A stretch of 64,000 nucleotides of DNA from Phaonia tiefii (taxonomy: Eukaryota > Arthropoda > Insecta > Diptera > Muscidae), in assembly GCA_963931995.1 (NCBI GenBank), contig OZ008369.1, forward strand, positions 1,364,001 through 1,428,000, in the 5' to 3' direction. The position numbers and the translations under genes were made by a program. Shown here one piece after another: positions 12,660 through 21,020 of the stretch (positions are counted from its first letter, which is position 1; every line of letters begins with the position of its first letter). The notes beneath the pieces are model-generated. The model did not search any database and was not told the origin of the DNA. It was given only the letters and a program-made list of their open reading frames with translations.

Positions 12660-12860
12660 ACTATCAAAATATGGCCGGGATTGTACAAAGAGGCGTGGTA
12701 CCTCCCATACAAATCACATATTAAAAATCCATTATTTCTGCTCCTGTTAACGGTATTTGAACAAAATTGGGTATGTTAGTTAGGTGTACATATTCTAAGA
12801 TCTGCTGCAAATATGGGCGGGATTGGTCAAAGGGGCGTCGTCATATATACGAATTTATAG
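12660..12860 (-). repeat. Family T repeat, partial copy
   Basis: Contains the complementary form of the family T word (GTGGTACCTCCCATACAAA) and two GGGCGGGAT/GGCCGGGAT plus GGGGCGT words about 150 bp apart, as in the full copies. Neither outer edge (CCCTCACC) is present. Confidence 0.5.
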
Positions 12861-12893
12861 TCAAAAACTGTGTTTTTTACGGGTTGGTTTTTT

Positions 12894-13147
12894 TTATTAT
12901 TGTTAAAGGCAGAGTTTGTATTTACTCCCCATGTGTAACCCATAAACATCGTCGTGGGGAATGTGTAATGAATGTTTACCCATTACCCACAGGGTATGGG
13001 GAAAATAATGGATAGTTTTTTTATTATTGTTAAATGCAGAGTTTGTATTACCTCCCCATGTGTAACCCATACACATCGTCGTGGGGAATGTGCAATGAAT
13101 GCTTACCCATTACCCACAGTATATGGGGAAAATAATGGAGAGCTACC
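12894..13147. repeat. Tandem pair, 127-bp unit
   Basis: Unit 1 (12894-13020) and unit 2 (13021-13147) both run from TTATTATTGTTAAA through CATCGTCGTGGGGAATGTG and TTACCCATTACCCACAG to GGGGAAAATAATGGA with only scattered differences. The unit itself is made of ACCCAT/ATGGGT words. Confidence 0.85.
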
Positions 13148-13695
13148 CACAAAAAAAGGAATTACCCATCACGATTACCCATTGCCTCATGCTAATGGGG
13201 AAAATATGGGGTAGCTACCCACGACGATGGGTAATGGGTTACCCAGGGTAACCCATCTCCATTTTTGATCGAAATTACGAAAAAATTAGGAAAACTCCCT
13301 ATATCTCGGAAACGGAGCGTCCAGTCGAAAAAATAACCAATTTTTGCGTGTTTCTAAGGGGTTTTCATAAAGTGGTCCAATTCGTATGGAAGAATTTTTT
13401 TCGAAAAATCACCAAAATAAGAAAATCGCTAAAATAAAAATGTGGCTATAACTCGAAAACAGTGTGTCCAATCGAAAAAATAATCAAAATTTTACCAATG
13501 GGTGTCTCCAATATGCCACCACTTTTTTTTGGTATATAGCCACTTTTTTATTTTACCCATCGTCGTGGGTAGCTACCCATTATTTTCCCATTTCCCCGAG
13601 AGTAATTTCCCATTTTCGTTGGAAGCTACCCAATATTTTCCCCATACCCTGTGGGTAATGGGTAAAGGATCGCTAGCCATTCCCCATGAAAGGTA
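13148..13695. repeat. Palindrome-rich ACCCAT block
   Basis: Continuation of the block above. The segment at 13207-13250 (GGGTAGCTACCCACGACGAT, then GGGTAATGGGTTACCCAG) has an inverted counterpart at 13555-13585 (ACCCATCGTCGTGGGTAGCT). Further ATGGGTAA/TTACCCAT words continue to 13665. Between the arms (13290-13530) are two copies of a TCGGAAACGGAGCGTCCA / TCGAAAACAGTGTGTCCA sequence, each followed by TCGAAAAAATAA. Nothing here looks coding. Confidence 0.7.
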
Positions 13696-13699
13696 AGCC

Positions 13700-13838
13700 A
13701 AATAAAATGCGGGTGCGCAGCACTCTCAGAGAAAGAGAATAGTGACGTGGTTACACGTATATAAAAATGAGATAGCAAGAGAGCAAAGAAGATTTTGTGA
13801 ACTTATGTAGCGTAAGTACGAACATAACAATGTATACA
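13700..13838 (+). repeat. Family E repeat, copy 3, left segment
   Basis: Matches family E copy 2 from CTCAGAGAAAGAGAATAGTG through ATAAAAATGAGATAGCA and ACGAACATAACAATGTAT, then is interrupted at about 13839 by the fold-back-like element. The repeat resumes at 16158 with the adjoining words (GTGTCTGTTGCTTTGC). Confidence 0.75.
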
Positions 13839-13844
13839 TGTACA

Positions 13845-16151
13845 TTAGACCGGTTCACATTTCAAAATTGTTAAAATTTCTCGGTGCGCGTCCATTTTCT
13901 GAAAGTTCTACCCCTAACGAGATGAAAAATATTTCAAGACCCCAAAAATTTTGATCCCTAGGTACTCCGCAAATCGTTTAAAGGTCTTTTTAGGGCTGTT
14001 TACGACTTAAAACCTTTTGAATAATGTGTCGTCCAAACCAAATGACATATGGAGAATATTTTGGTGGGAGATCATTAATAATAATCCAGGCAATTTTTGG
14101 ATTTTTAAATTTTTTAAAAAAACTTTGTCCGTTATATTTGGCGGAATTTTTAATCTGCAATTTAACTCACAAGCGATCATTATCGTTTTCCCACATCAAA
14201 TTTTTTTCTTATTTTGTTCTAGCAAAAAAGATTTAGAATTTTTGTATTTCTGGGCAAAGATTTGCCTTTCTAACGGTATATAATAATGTACATTCTTTGG
14301 ACCATAAAATAAAAAAACAAAAAAAATAAATTTTAAGAAGTTTATTTTTTGAAATGTTTTTGAAATTTTTTCTGTGGTTATCTACAACCTGCACATTGTA
14401 TTGTGTGGACATTCGTTTTGAACTTAAAATAAATTCATAAAATAATTGTTTTGCACTTTTCTTTATTGTATTTTTATTTTTCGCACAACACAACTTTAAT
14501 TTCAAACACCACTAAAACAGCTGATTTTAAAACAGACCCGTTATGAGTATGCTTAATACGTTTTTCGTTTCTATCCTTTTTGCTGACATTCGTCGTATTA
14601 AAAGTTTTAATTTAATTTCAATTTTGTAATTTAAAACACGTGTTGAAAAAATGTCCAAAAGAAGAGCTTGCAATAAAAAAATATATTTAATTGGGAGTGA
14701 GATCGAAGAACTGAAATATGATTCACTACCAAATTTGCAAATTTAAAGAAAATTATTTGCAATTATAGATCCATCACGCAAGACATGATTATGCCGAATT
14801 ATTGGAGCTTATTGTAATCTTTCTTGGGGGGGACAAAGAGAAAAATATACGCTTTAGATATCCAGGAGCAATGCACAGAGCAAGATGGATATCTAAAGCC
14901 ATTTATTCCTTAAAAATGTGGATGTTCCAAAATCAGTTTCCTATGTCTCCTCAAGAAAAGAAACTAGTACAAGATGTATGCTTATTTGTTGTTGGAGTGT
15001 ACAAAAAATATTGGTTTTTGTCTCCACTTCCCGCAATGGCACCTAAAAACGATTTGGAGTTTCTGCAGAGTCTTGAAAAGTAAACAGCGCAACTAAATTT
15101 GTTATTTAACTGCCTAAAGCCAAATTTATTTCTTTATATAGGTACGAACGTATTAATCCTCAGATAGCAGAAATTGCAAAAAAAAATTTGAGAATCACTT
15201 ATGGTATCTTGGTGAAGAGCTTGTGGGGCTATCCTTTTTCGATAGATCACTAAGTGTTGACACTCACAAAAAAATGGCGGAGTCAATTAAAAACAATCCA
15301 GGAACCGAAAAGACCTTGAAAAAGGCTACTTGCAAAGCTTCATATTTAAATGCCAATTTATATGATTTCGTTACCATCAACACGCAGTTATTTTTTGAAA
15401 AACTCAAAATATCTACCGATTTTTTAATGCTTGATCCTGCTGAGTGGCTTAATAACAGCGCTTATGTAAGTGGTCTTCAAATTGTCACACAGCTTAAAGT
15501 TATTAATGATTCAGCAGAAAGAAGTGTGGCATTAATAACTGATTTTAATAATTCAATAACATCGAATGAAGAGCAAAAACAATATTTGCTGCAGGTTGTA
15601 GATAACCACAGAAAAAATTTCAAAAACATTTCAAAAAATAAACTTCTTAAAATTTATTTTTTTTTGTTTTTTTATTTTATGGTCCAAAGAATGTACATTA
15701 TTATATACCGTTAGAAAGGCAAATCTTTGCCCAGAAATACAAAAATTCTAAATCTTTTTTGCTAGAACAAAATAAGAAAAAAATTTGATGTGGGAAAACG
15801 ATAATGATCGCTTGTGAGTTAAATTGCAGATTAAAAATTCCGCCAAATATAACGGACAAAGTTTTTTTAAAAAATTTAAAAATCCAAAAATTGCCTGGAT
15901 TATTATTAATGATCCCCCACCAAAATATTATCCATATGTCATTTGGTTTGGACAACACATTATTCAAAAGGTTTTAAGTCGTAAACAGCCCTAAAATGAC
16001 CTTTAAACGATTTGCGGAGTACCTAGGGATCAACATTTTTGGGGTCTTGAAATATTTTTCATCTCGTTAGGGGTAGAACTTTCAGAAAATGGACGCGCAC
16101 CGAAGAAAATAAGACACATAATTTTTCCCATACATTTTTGAACCGGTCTAA
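13845..16151 (+). mobile_element. Fold-back-like DNA transposon with ~550-bp inverted arms, 2307 bp
   Basis: The ends are TTAGACCGGTTC and GAACCGGTCTAA. The left arm (13845-14393) and right arm (15590-16151) are inverted copies, close to identical apart from a ~35-bp stretch just inside the tips. TGTACA lies on each side (13839-13844, 16152-16157), a possible 6-bp target duplication, although the word is palindromic so the exact edge is ambiguous. Comparison with family E copy 2 shows it split that repeat. The right arm contains the last ~30 codons of the internal gene, and the left arm contains the same 3' end inverted. The left terminus therefore looks like a copy of the right one, not an original 5' end. 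Superfamily unknown. Confidence 0.8.
14651..15714 (+). pseudogene. Truncated, frameshifted gene inside the fold-back element
   Basis: Four pieces are visible. (1) An ATG at 14651 opens a 31-residue start containing IYLIGSEIEEL, ended by TAA at 14744. (2) From about 14775 to 15080, a frame reads DYAELLELIVIFLGG, RYPGAMHRARWISKAIYSLK and ends LEFLQSLEK. (3) A GTAAAC...TATAG intron-like gap (about 15081-15141) leads into YERINPQIAEIA, then the frame slips at an A9 run (15178-15186). (4) GLSFFD through NNPGTEK, FVTINTQLFFEKLK, EEQKQYLLQVVDNHRKNF runs to the stop at 15714. I recognise this as a widespread uncharacterised animal TE-associated protein type, known to me by these motifs; family members carry a much longer segment between pieces 1 and 2. 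No catalytic residues can be assigned. The 3' end lies in the right inverted arm. Confidence 0.6.
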
Positions 16152-16157
16152 TGTACA

Positions 16158-16262
16158 TGTGTCTGTTGCTTTGCATTCTCTTTGTTTTCTTGTGGGAATA
16201 AAACAAATGCGCTTGCACTGGTCTTTAAATTAATATTATTTAAATGTAACGTCATCATATAA
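16158..16262 (+). repeat. Family E repeat, copy 3, middle segment
   Basis: Resumes the repeat after the fold-back element: GTGTCTGTTGCTTTGC, TTGTGGGAATAAAACAA, then TTAATATTATTTAAATG ... CATCATATAA, where mariner 1 interrupts it. Confidence 0.75.
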
Positions 16263-17534
16263 CGGGTTTTTCAATAAGAGCGCTTTAAATAAAACAAAAC
16301 CGGTTTTAGATACCAATGAAATTCGTTATTCCTGTGAAAGTACGTTCGATGCCATTATGTATGGAACTCGATTTCTTTTGCATAGCCACCACGAGCACGC
16401 TTGCAGAAGTCAAGACGCTGAACCCAATTTTCGACGGCTTTCAAGCATAAATCGGCCGATACTGCTGCAATTTCACGAAGTTCACCAATCGTCGCTGGCA
16501 CGTTGGCATAGACCATAGACTTGACGTAGCCCCACAGGAAATAATCTAACGGCGTCAAATCGCACGACCGAGGCGGCCAATCGACTGGGCCATTTCGTGA
16601 GATAACACGTTCACCAAACTTGGTTTCCAATAAATTGATTGTGGCATTCGCTGTGTGGCCTGTGGCGCCGTCCTGTTGGAACCACATGACCTCCAAGTCC
16701 ATATTATCCAATTGGGGCCAAAAATATTCGTTTATCATTGAACGGTAGCGATACGCATTGTAATGTGCCGGTCTTGATCATCACGGAAGAAGTACGGCCC
16801 AATGACGCAAGACGCCGCCGGTCCATAAGCCGCACCAAACCGAAATTCTTTCGGGATGCAATGATGACTCATGGATTACGTGTGGATTGCTGTCTGACCA
16901 ATAACGCATATTTTGCTTATTGACGAAGCCATTCAGCCAGAAATGAGCCTCATCGCTGAAGATGATTTTCGATGAAAAACCGAATCATTTTCAAGTTGTT
17001 GCTCAGCCCAATTCACGAACATACGACGCTTATGGTGGTCAAGCGGCTTCAGTTCTTGCGTCAATTTGATCTTGTAAGCATCTAGGCCAGGATCTTTTCG
17101 CAAAATTCGCCACAACGACGTCACAGAGACGCTTGAGAACGACGTGTGAGAGACACATTTGGGCTTTCTTGAACTGAAGCATCAGCGGCAGCAAAATTCT
17201 CGACACTACGGGCACGTCTTTGTCTCACTGGCACGGGAACATTTTGTATTGTGCCTGTGGATTCAAATTTTTCCACTAGACATTCAATTGTGGAACTGGT
17301 AGGACGATTATGACGACCATAAAGTTAACGTAGCGCTCTTAAAGTTGAGGCCACTGACTCCAAATTTCGGTAGTAAATTTTAATAATTTCGACTCGTTGT
17401 TGGCTCGTATATTTGTCCATGATGAAATGGCAAACCTTATTGAAGAGAAATGTCAAAAGAGCGGGAAAAAATGTCGCGTCGTTTGCTGTCCCTATTGCTT
17501 TACTTGTGTAGCGTCTCTGTTGAAAAACCCTTTA
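16262..17534 (-). mobile_element. mariner-like transposon 1, ~1.27 kb
   Basis: The left end is CGGGTTTTTCAATAAGAGCG and the right end reversed is AAAGGGTTTTTCAACAGAGA: imperfect TIRs of about 25 bp. TA is found on each side (16260-16261, 17533-17534). The transposase reads on the minus strand and has decayed. Oddly, an exact 33-bp stretch of the host repeat flanks both sides (16230-16262 and 17535-17567), which TA-only target duplication does not explain. Confidence 0.8.
16355..17420 (-). pseudogene. mariner-type transposase, broken
   Basis: Reading on the minus strand from an ATG at 17420: MDKYTSQQRVEIIK, the DUF4817-type DNA-binding start, then a stop, a basic PVRQRRARS segment, a frameshift near 17135, TSLWRILRKDPGLDAYKI (helix-turn-helix), and LKPLDHHKRRMFVNWAEQQL. 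The three catalytic acidic positions of a Tc1/mariner DDE_3 domain can be located: SDEAHFWLNG (about 16940-16965), WFQQDGATGHTA (about 16660-16690) and SCDLTPLDYFLWGYVKS (about 16520-16565). The C-terminus ends RGGYAKEIEFHT at 16355. Several frame changes separate the pieces, so no functional protein is expected. Known full-length relatives are about 340-350 residues, and the span here matches that. Confidence 0.85.
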
Positions 17535-17640
17535 TTAATATTATTTAAATGTAACGTCATCATATAATTGAACGCTGTATTTTATTTTCCAATGTAATAT
17601 TTACTAATGTGTTTATAGAAATCGAACAGGTAACTTCTAA
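17535..17640 (+). repeat. Family E repeat, copy 3, right segment
   Basis: Begins with the duplicated 33 bp and continues ATTGAACGC as in copy 2, then TATTTTATTTTCCAATG, a word shared with the end of copy 1 near 7985. Confidence 0.6.
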
Positions 17641-18170
17641 CAAAAAGGTGCTAACACATTGCCCGTGAGTTCGAACACTCATTGGATTTTTTTATTTTAG
17701 GGATTTTCTTATTTTGGCGATTTTTGTAACAAAAAATCTTCCATACGATTGGACTACTTTATGAGAGACCCTAGAAACTCTCAAAAATTTGTTATTTTTC
17801 CGATTGGACGCTCCGTTTGCGAGATATAGACATTTTTTCATATTTTCGATTAAAAAACGATCACTACGGCAATAATAAAGGGAATATATCCTGGGAAGAT
17901 TATAAAGTCAGTTATATGCCATGCCGTATTCTGTTAAAATAACATTTGTTTCCCATGAATAGAATATTTTCAACAAACTTAGAGAGAAGGTCGTTGTTGT
18001 TGCCATTGGTGGAACTAGTAATGCAGAAGGCAGATGTGTAGCCTAAATTATAGTTGATAATATGCAATCGAAGAATTACAAATTCAAAACTAACAGCTTA
18101 ACCGATTTTTTCGGCTTGATATCAATCTAACACAATTCCAACTAAAAAAAATTCTAAACAACAATTGTAG
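17641..18170. other. Repeat-derived and unique AT-rich DNA
   Basis: Contains words related to those at 11860-11900 and 13300-13480 (GGACGCTCCGTTTGCGAGAT and a TTTTCTTATTTTGGCGA-like run). No coding region seen. Confidence 0.45.
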
Positions 18171-19018
18171 TAATAAGTTTGAGCCAAATAAGACCTACGA
18201 AAGTTAAACCCGGGTAATTTTTCTGTTTTCTAATACAATTGTGTTTTTTTCTTTGCAGGTTATAATTGAGTTCTTGGAAATTTATAATGAATATATACAG
18301 TACTCAACAACGTGTTAAAATTATCGAATTTTTTTATTCTTGTCAAAGCTCAATAGTTATGACGCAGCGAAAGTATCGTCAACATTTTAATTCAAGATTA
18401 GTTCCCACAGCCCTCATGATAAGGAATTTGATCAGCCGTTTTGAGGAACGGGGTTCAGTGGCCGACTGTCCTGGAAGAGGTCGCCATCGGTATATTCGTA
18501 CTGAAGACAATGTCGAAATTGTGCAGCAAAGTGTTGCAAACGATACATCTGTCTCCACTCGTCGTCGTTCCAGCCAGTTGGGCATTTCCCGAACAACATT
18601 GCGGAGAATTTTAAAGTTAAATCTTAAGATGCATCGATACAAAATTCAAATTGTGGAAGTTCAGCTTCCGCAGGATCACCACCAACGACAGCAATACGCT
18701 ATTTTTGGCGAACGTTTGATTTCAAAAAATCCTGATTTGAATAAGTCAGAGACAATTAGACAGCTAAAGCAGAATATTCGAGGCGAAATACTGAGCCTGC
18801 AACCAGAAACATTACGTGGTGTTATGAAACACGCGCTTAAAAGAGCCAATGTTTGTATCGAGCAAAGTGGTGGACATTTGTCTCATGTCATATTTCGTAA
18901 ATAGTAACCCTAAATTTCAATGAAATGTATTTAATACATAAAAAAATTAATAAAAAATTTATTATTAAAAGAGTTATACGTATTTGACGTTAGTAGGTCT
19001 TATTTGGCCCACCCTGTA
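18171..19018 (+). mobile_element. mariner-like transposon 2, internally deleted (~850 bp)
   Basis: The right end reversed reads TACAGGGTGGGCCAAATAAG, then ACCTACTAACG. The left end has the same order with changes in the outer bases (GAGCCAAATAAGACCTACG from 18181). TACAGGGTG is a common mariner terminus. At about 850 bp it is shorter than the usual ~1.3 kb because the catalytic middle of the transposase is missing while both ends and the reading frame remain. Confidence 0.75.
18287..18904 (+). CDS. Catalytic-domain-less mariner transposase (DNA-binding part plus C-terminal tail)
   Basis: Uninterrupted frame of 205 residues from the ATG at 18287; the frame is open a little further upstream but without an ATG. 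Residues 1-60 (STQQRVKIIEFFY ... LISRFEERGSVAD) match the DUF4817-type N-terminus of mariner transposases. PGRGRHRYIRTEDN is the basic linker, and SQLGISRTTLRRILKLNL the second helix-turn-helix. After QDHHQRQQYAIFGERL the sequence jumps to LNKSETIRQLKQNIRGEI and ends LKRANVCIEQSGGHLSHVIF, the typical mariner C-terminus. The D-D-D core is absent, and the junction (about 18730) keeps frame. A CTTTGCAG acceptor-like word lies just upstream (18251-18258). If expressed it could bind ends but not cut. Intactness may also be chance. Confidence 0.7.
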   Translation: MNIYSTQQRVKIIEFFYSCQSSIVMTQRKYRQHFNSRLVPTALMIRNLISRFEERGSVADCPGRGRHRYIRTEDNVEIVQQSVANDTSVSTRRRSSQLGISRTTLRRILKLNLKMHRYKIQIVEVQLPQDHHQRQQYAIFGERLISKNPDLNKSETIRQLKQNIRGEILSLQPETLRGVMKHALKRANVCIEQSGGHLSHVIFRK

Positions 19019-19020
19019 CT

Positions 19021-19488
19021 AAAGGTTTACGCCGATTGTTCCTGCTTCGGCGGCGGCGTAGTGGCCTTGGCAAACCGGCGGCGGCGGCTTGGTCGGCTAA
19101 CATGGCGGCGGATAACGGCGGCGGCGGCAAGACCGGCGTTTCCAGTAAAGGCCAGCACCATGCAATACGTTAAGTATCGAATACAGTTTTGTGTTTGACT
19201 TGAATCAAATATAACATTGCTGTAGCATGCCGTGCCGAACAAATACGTACAGCATTGCCAGAAAATTAAGCTTACTATTATTAGGAAATATTCTGATTGT
19301 GGTTGTGTGTAGTTTATAGTTTGTGTGTTGTAAATCATTACAATGCCATTATTTGATCGATTATATGAAAGATTAAATAAAATGTTATACGCCGCTGAAC
19401 CACGCCGCCGCCGCGCCGGTTTACAGGTAGTCAAGCGGCGGCGCAGCAAAAAACTCAAAAAACGGCGGCGGCGGCGGCGTAAACCTCT
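19021..19488. mobile_element. GGC-rich TIR element, 468 bp, apparent 10-bp TSD
   Basis: The left end is AAAGGTTTACGCCG and the right end reversed is AGAGGTTTACGCCG. ACCCTGTACT flanks it on both sides (19011-19020 and 19489-19498). The left copy is the terminus of mariner 2, so this element inserted there and duplicated about 10 bp. A TSD of 9-10 bp suggests the Mutator/Foldback group. Arms are dominated by (GGC)n-like runs with sub-terminal inverted pieces (AAACCGGCGGCGG near 19074; CCGCCGCCGCGCCGGTTT near 19409). Open frames here (143, 97 and 64 codons) follow from the arginine/alanine-coding GGC runs and are not supported as genes. Confidence 0.7.
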
Positions 19489-19498
19489 ACCCTGTACT

Positions 19499-20889
19499 TG
19501 CTATCCGTCAAAATATATATATTTACAAAATATATTTTATTTGTCCAAAAAAACTAAACATTTTTCAATTCCAAGAAGGTCAAAAGGAAAAATGCAAATC
19601 TCAGTAAATACTTTCTCTCAATATTTTTATCTGTGAAACTTAATAAAATTTTTAAAATTAATTTATTCATCGCCAAAATTATGTCGTCTTCGAATATAAT
19701 ATGTATATAGTTTTTTATTTCTATTCAAATTTGGTTTCTAATTGTTTCAACCTGGGTTTTAAAAAACGTTCCAGTTATGATTGGCTCCGAACCGGATTTC
19801 TGGAAAAGTCGAATATTTGAACACTCTACTTTGAAAGCAATCAAAATCGATTATTTTTTAAAAATAAATATATATTTTTGGTTTCTTTCCATCAAATACG
19901 TTACTATCATGTTTCTATTTTAAGGTCAGTAAGTATTTTGTTAAAAACTTTTGCTGCCGATAATTCATTACAGGAAAGGAAATTTTTAAGGAAAGGAAAT
20001 TTTAATATACAAAATCTACGGAAAATATCCCATGAGAACATATACTAAACACTCTGCCTCAAAATCCTTGTATATAAGATTTGATAATATACAGGCCCAT
20101 ATAACGCAAATCTATTGATGCTAATTGATCTTCCAGCACTTGAAAGATGTAGATATATGCTTAACGCATGTTCATGTTCTTGCTCTTCTAGTTCCTGTTC
20201 TTGATGTTCCTGATATTCATGTACCTGCCGTTCCTGCTCCAGTTTAGTGTACTAGGGTTAAAGTTGAATGAGTGATATTCGGGACGGAGGTGAGCTAACG
20301 CTGTTAATTCTCGAAAAGATCTAATCTGGGTCCGTGTAAATATGACATTACTGTAGCGGCAGATAACGGTTCACATTTATTGTTGTGCCTAGAAGAATTA
20401 TTAATGTGGATAGAATAAAATCGTTTCAAAATATCGTTACCTGAAATCCAAACAACAAAAATCTATAAATGGGGTTTCAAACATGTTCCATTTTATTAAA
20501 AAGATACTGACTTCGTGCAATTATTACACTTGGACACATCACACCATCATCTATCGGATAGAATATTAAAATTGAATCACGATCTTAAAAGAGCCCACAA
20601 TTGGGCGTTGGCTAATATCTTCAATTAAATCCCGAAAAATCTACGTGCCTCTTGGTTTCGAATAAGCCATACGCAATATCAATTAACGCTTAATACGATT
20701 AATATCAATAAAACATTTTATTGCTACTGCGGTTCGAATTTCGAACTCGCTCCTCTTTTCAATTGAAATTATAGGCAACGCAATATTATTTAGACGTGCT
20801 ACATAAGTATTTAAACATTTTTAAATTTATACGTCTTACTAATTGTCGTTATATACTCAATGCTTTTCTAGTTTTTCTGTTATGAATAT
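19499..20889. other. AT-rich DNA with a TTCCTG minisatellite-like patch
   Basis: No established gene. A patch at 20160-20245 repeats GTTCCTG/GTTCTTG hexamer-like words. On the minus strand it reads as an uninterrupted glutamate/glutamine-rich peptide (see findings). The rest is unique AT-rich sequence. Confidence 0.45.
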
Positions 20890-21020
20890 TGTATTGACTT
20901 AGTGGGAGAGATTAATGTCGGGAGTAATCTCTTGAGTTTATGTTCCAACGTAAGTGACGTCAGGTAGCTTAGTGGACTGTATTTAGGAGGGGGTTAGATA
21001 GCAGTTAGGCCCAATTCCTC
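20890..21020 (-). repeat. BEL/Pao 3' LTR
   Basis: 131 bp, 128 identical to 27267-27397 (differences at the tenth base, in GTTTATG/GTTTACG, and in TTTAGGAGG/TTTAAGAGG). Read on the minus strand it ends CAATACA. The start lacks the usual TG; the upstream bases belong to the terminal ORF and include a ~21-bp tandem duplication (TAATCGGATGCA twice, 21021-21055). Confidence 0.85.

Noticed and set aside
12894..13147. CRISPR array
   Set aside because: Only two long units without spacers, in eukaryotic repeat DNA.
13200..13260. Telomere-like GGGTAA repeats
   Set aside because: The words are irregular and palindromic, not a tandem hexamer, and higher flies do not use telomerase-type repeats.
14017..14283. 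Duplicated 88-residue ORF (also 15701-15967 minus)
   Set aside because: These are the two inverted arms of the fold-back element read in the antisense direction of the terminal region, not genes.
19027..19636. 143- and 97-codon arginine/alanine-rich ORFs
   Set aside because: They are translations of (GGC)n-like arms of a transposable element and overlap on opposite strands.
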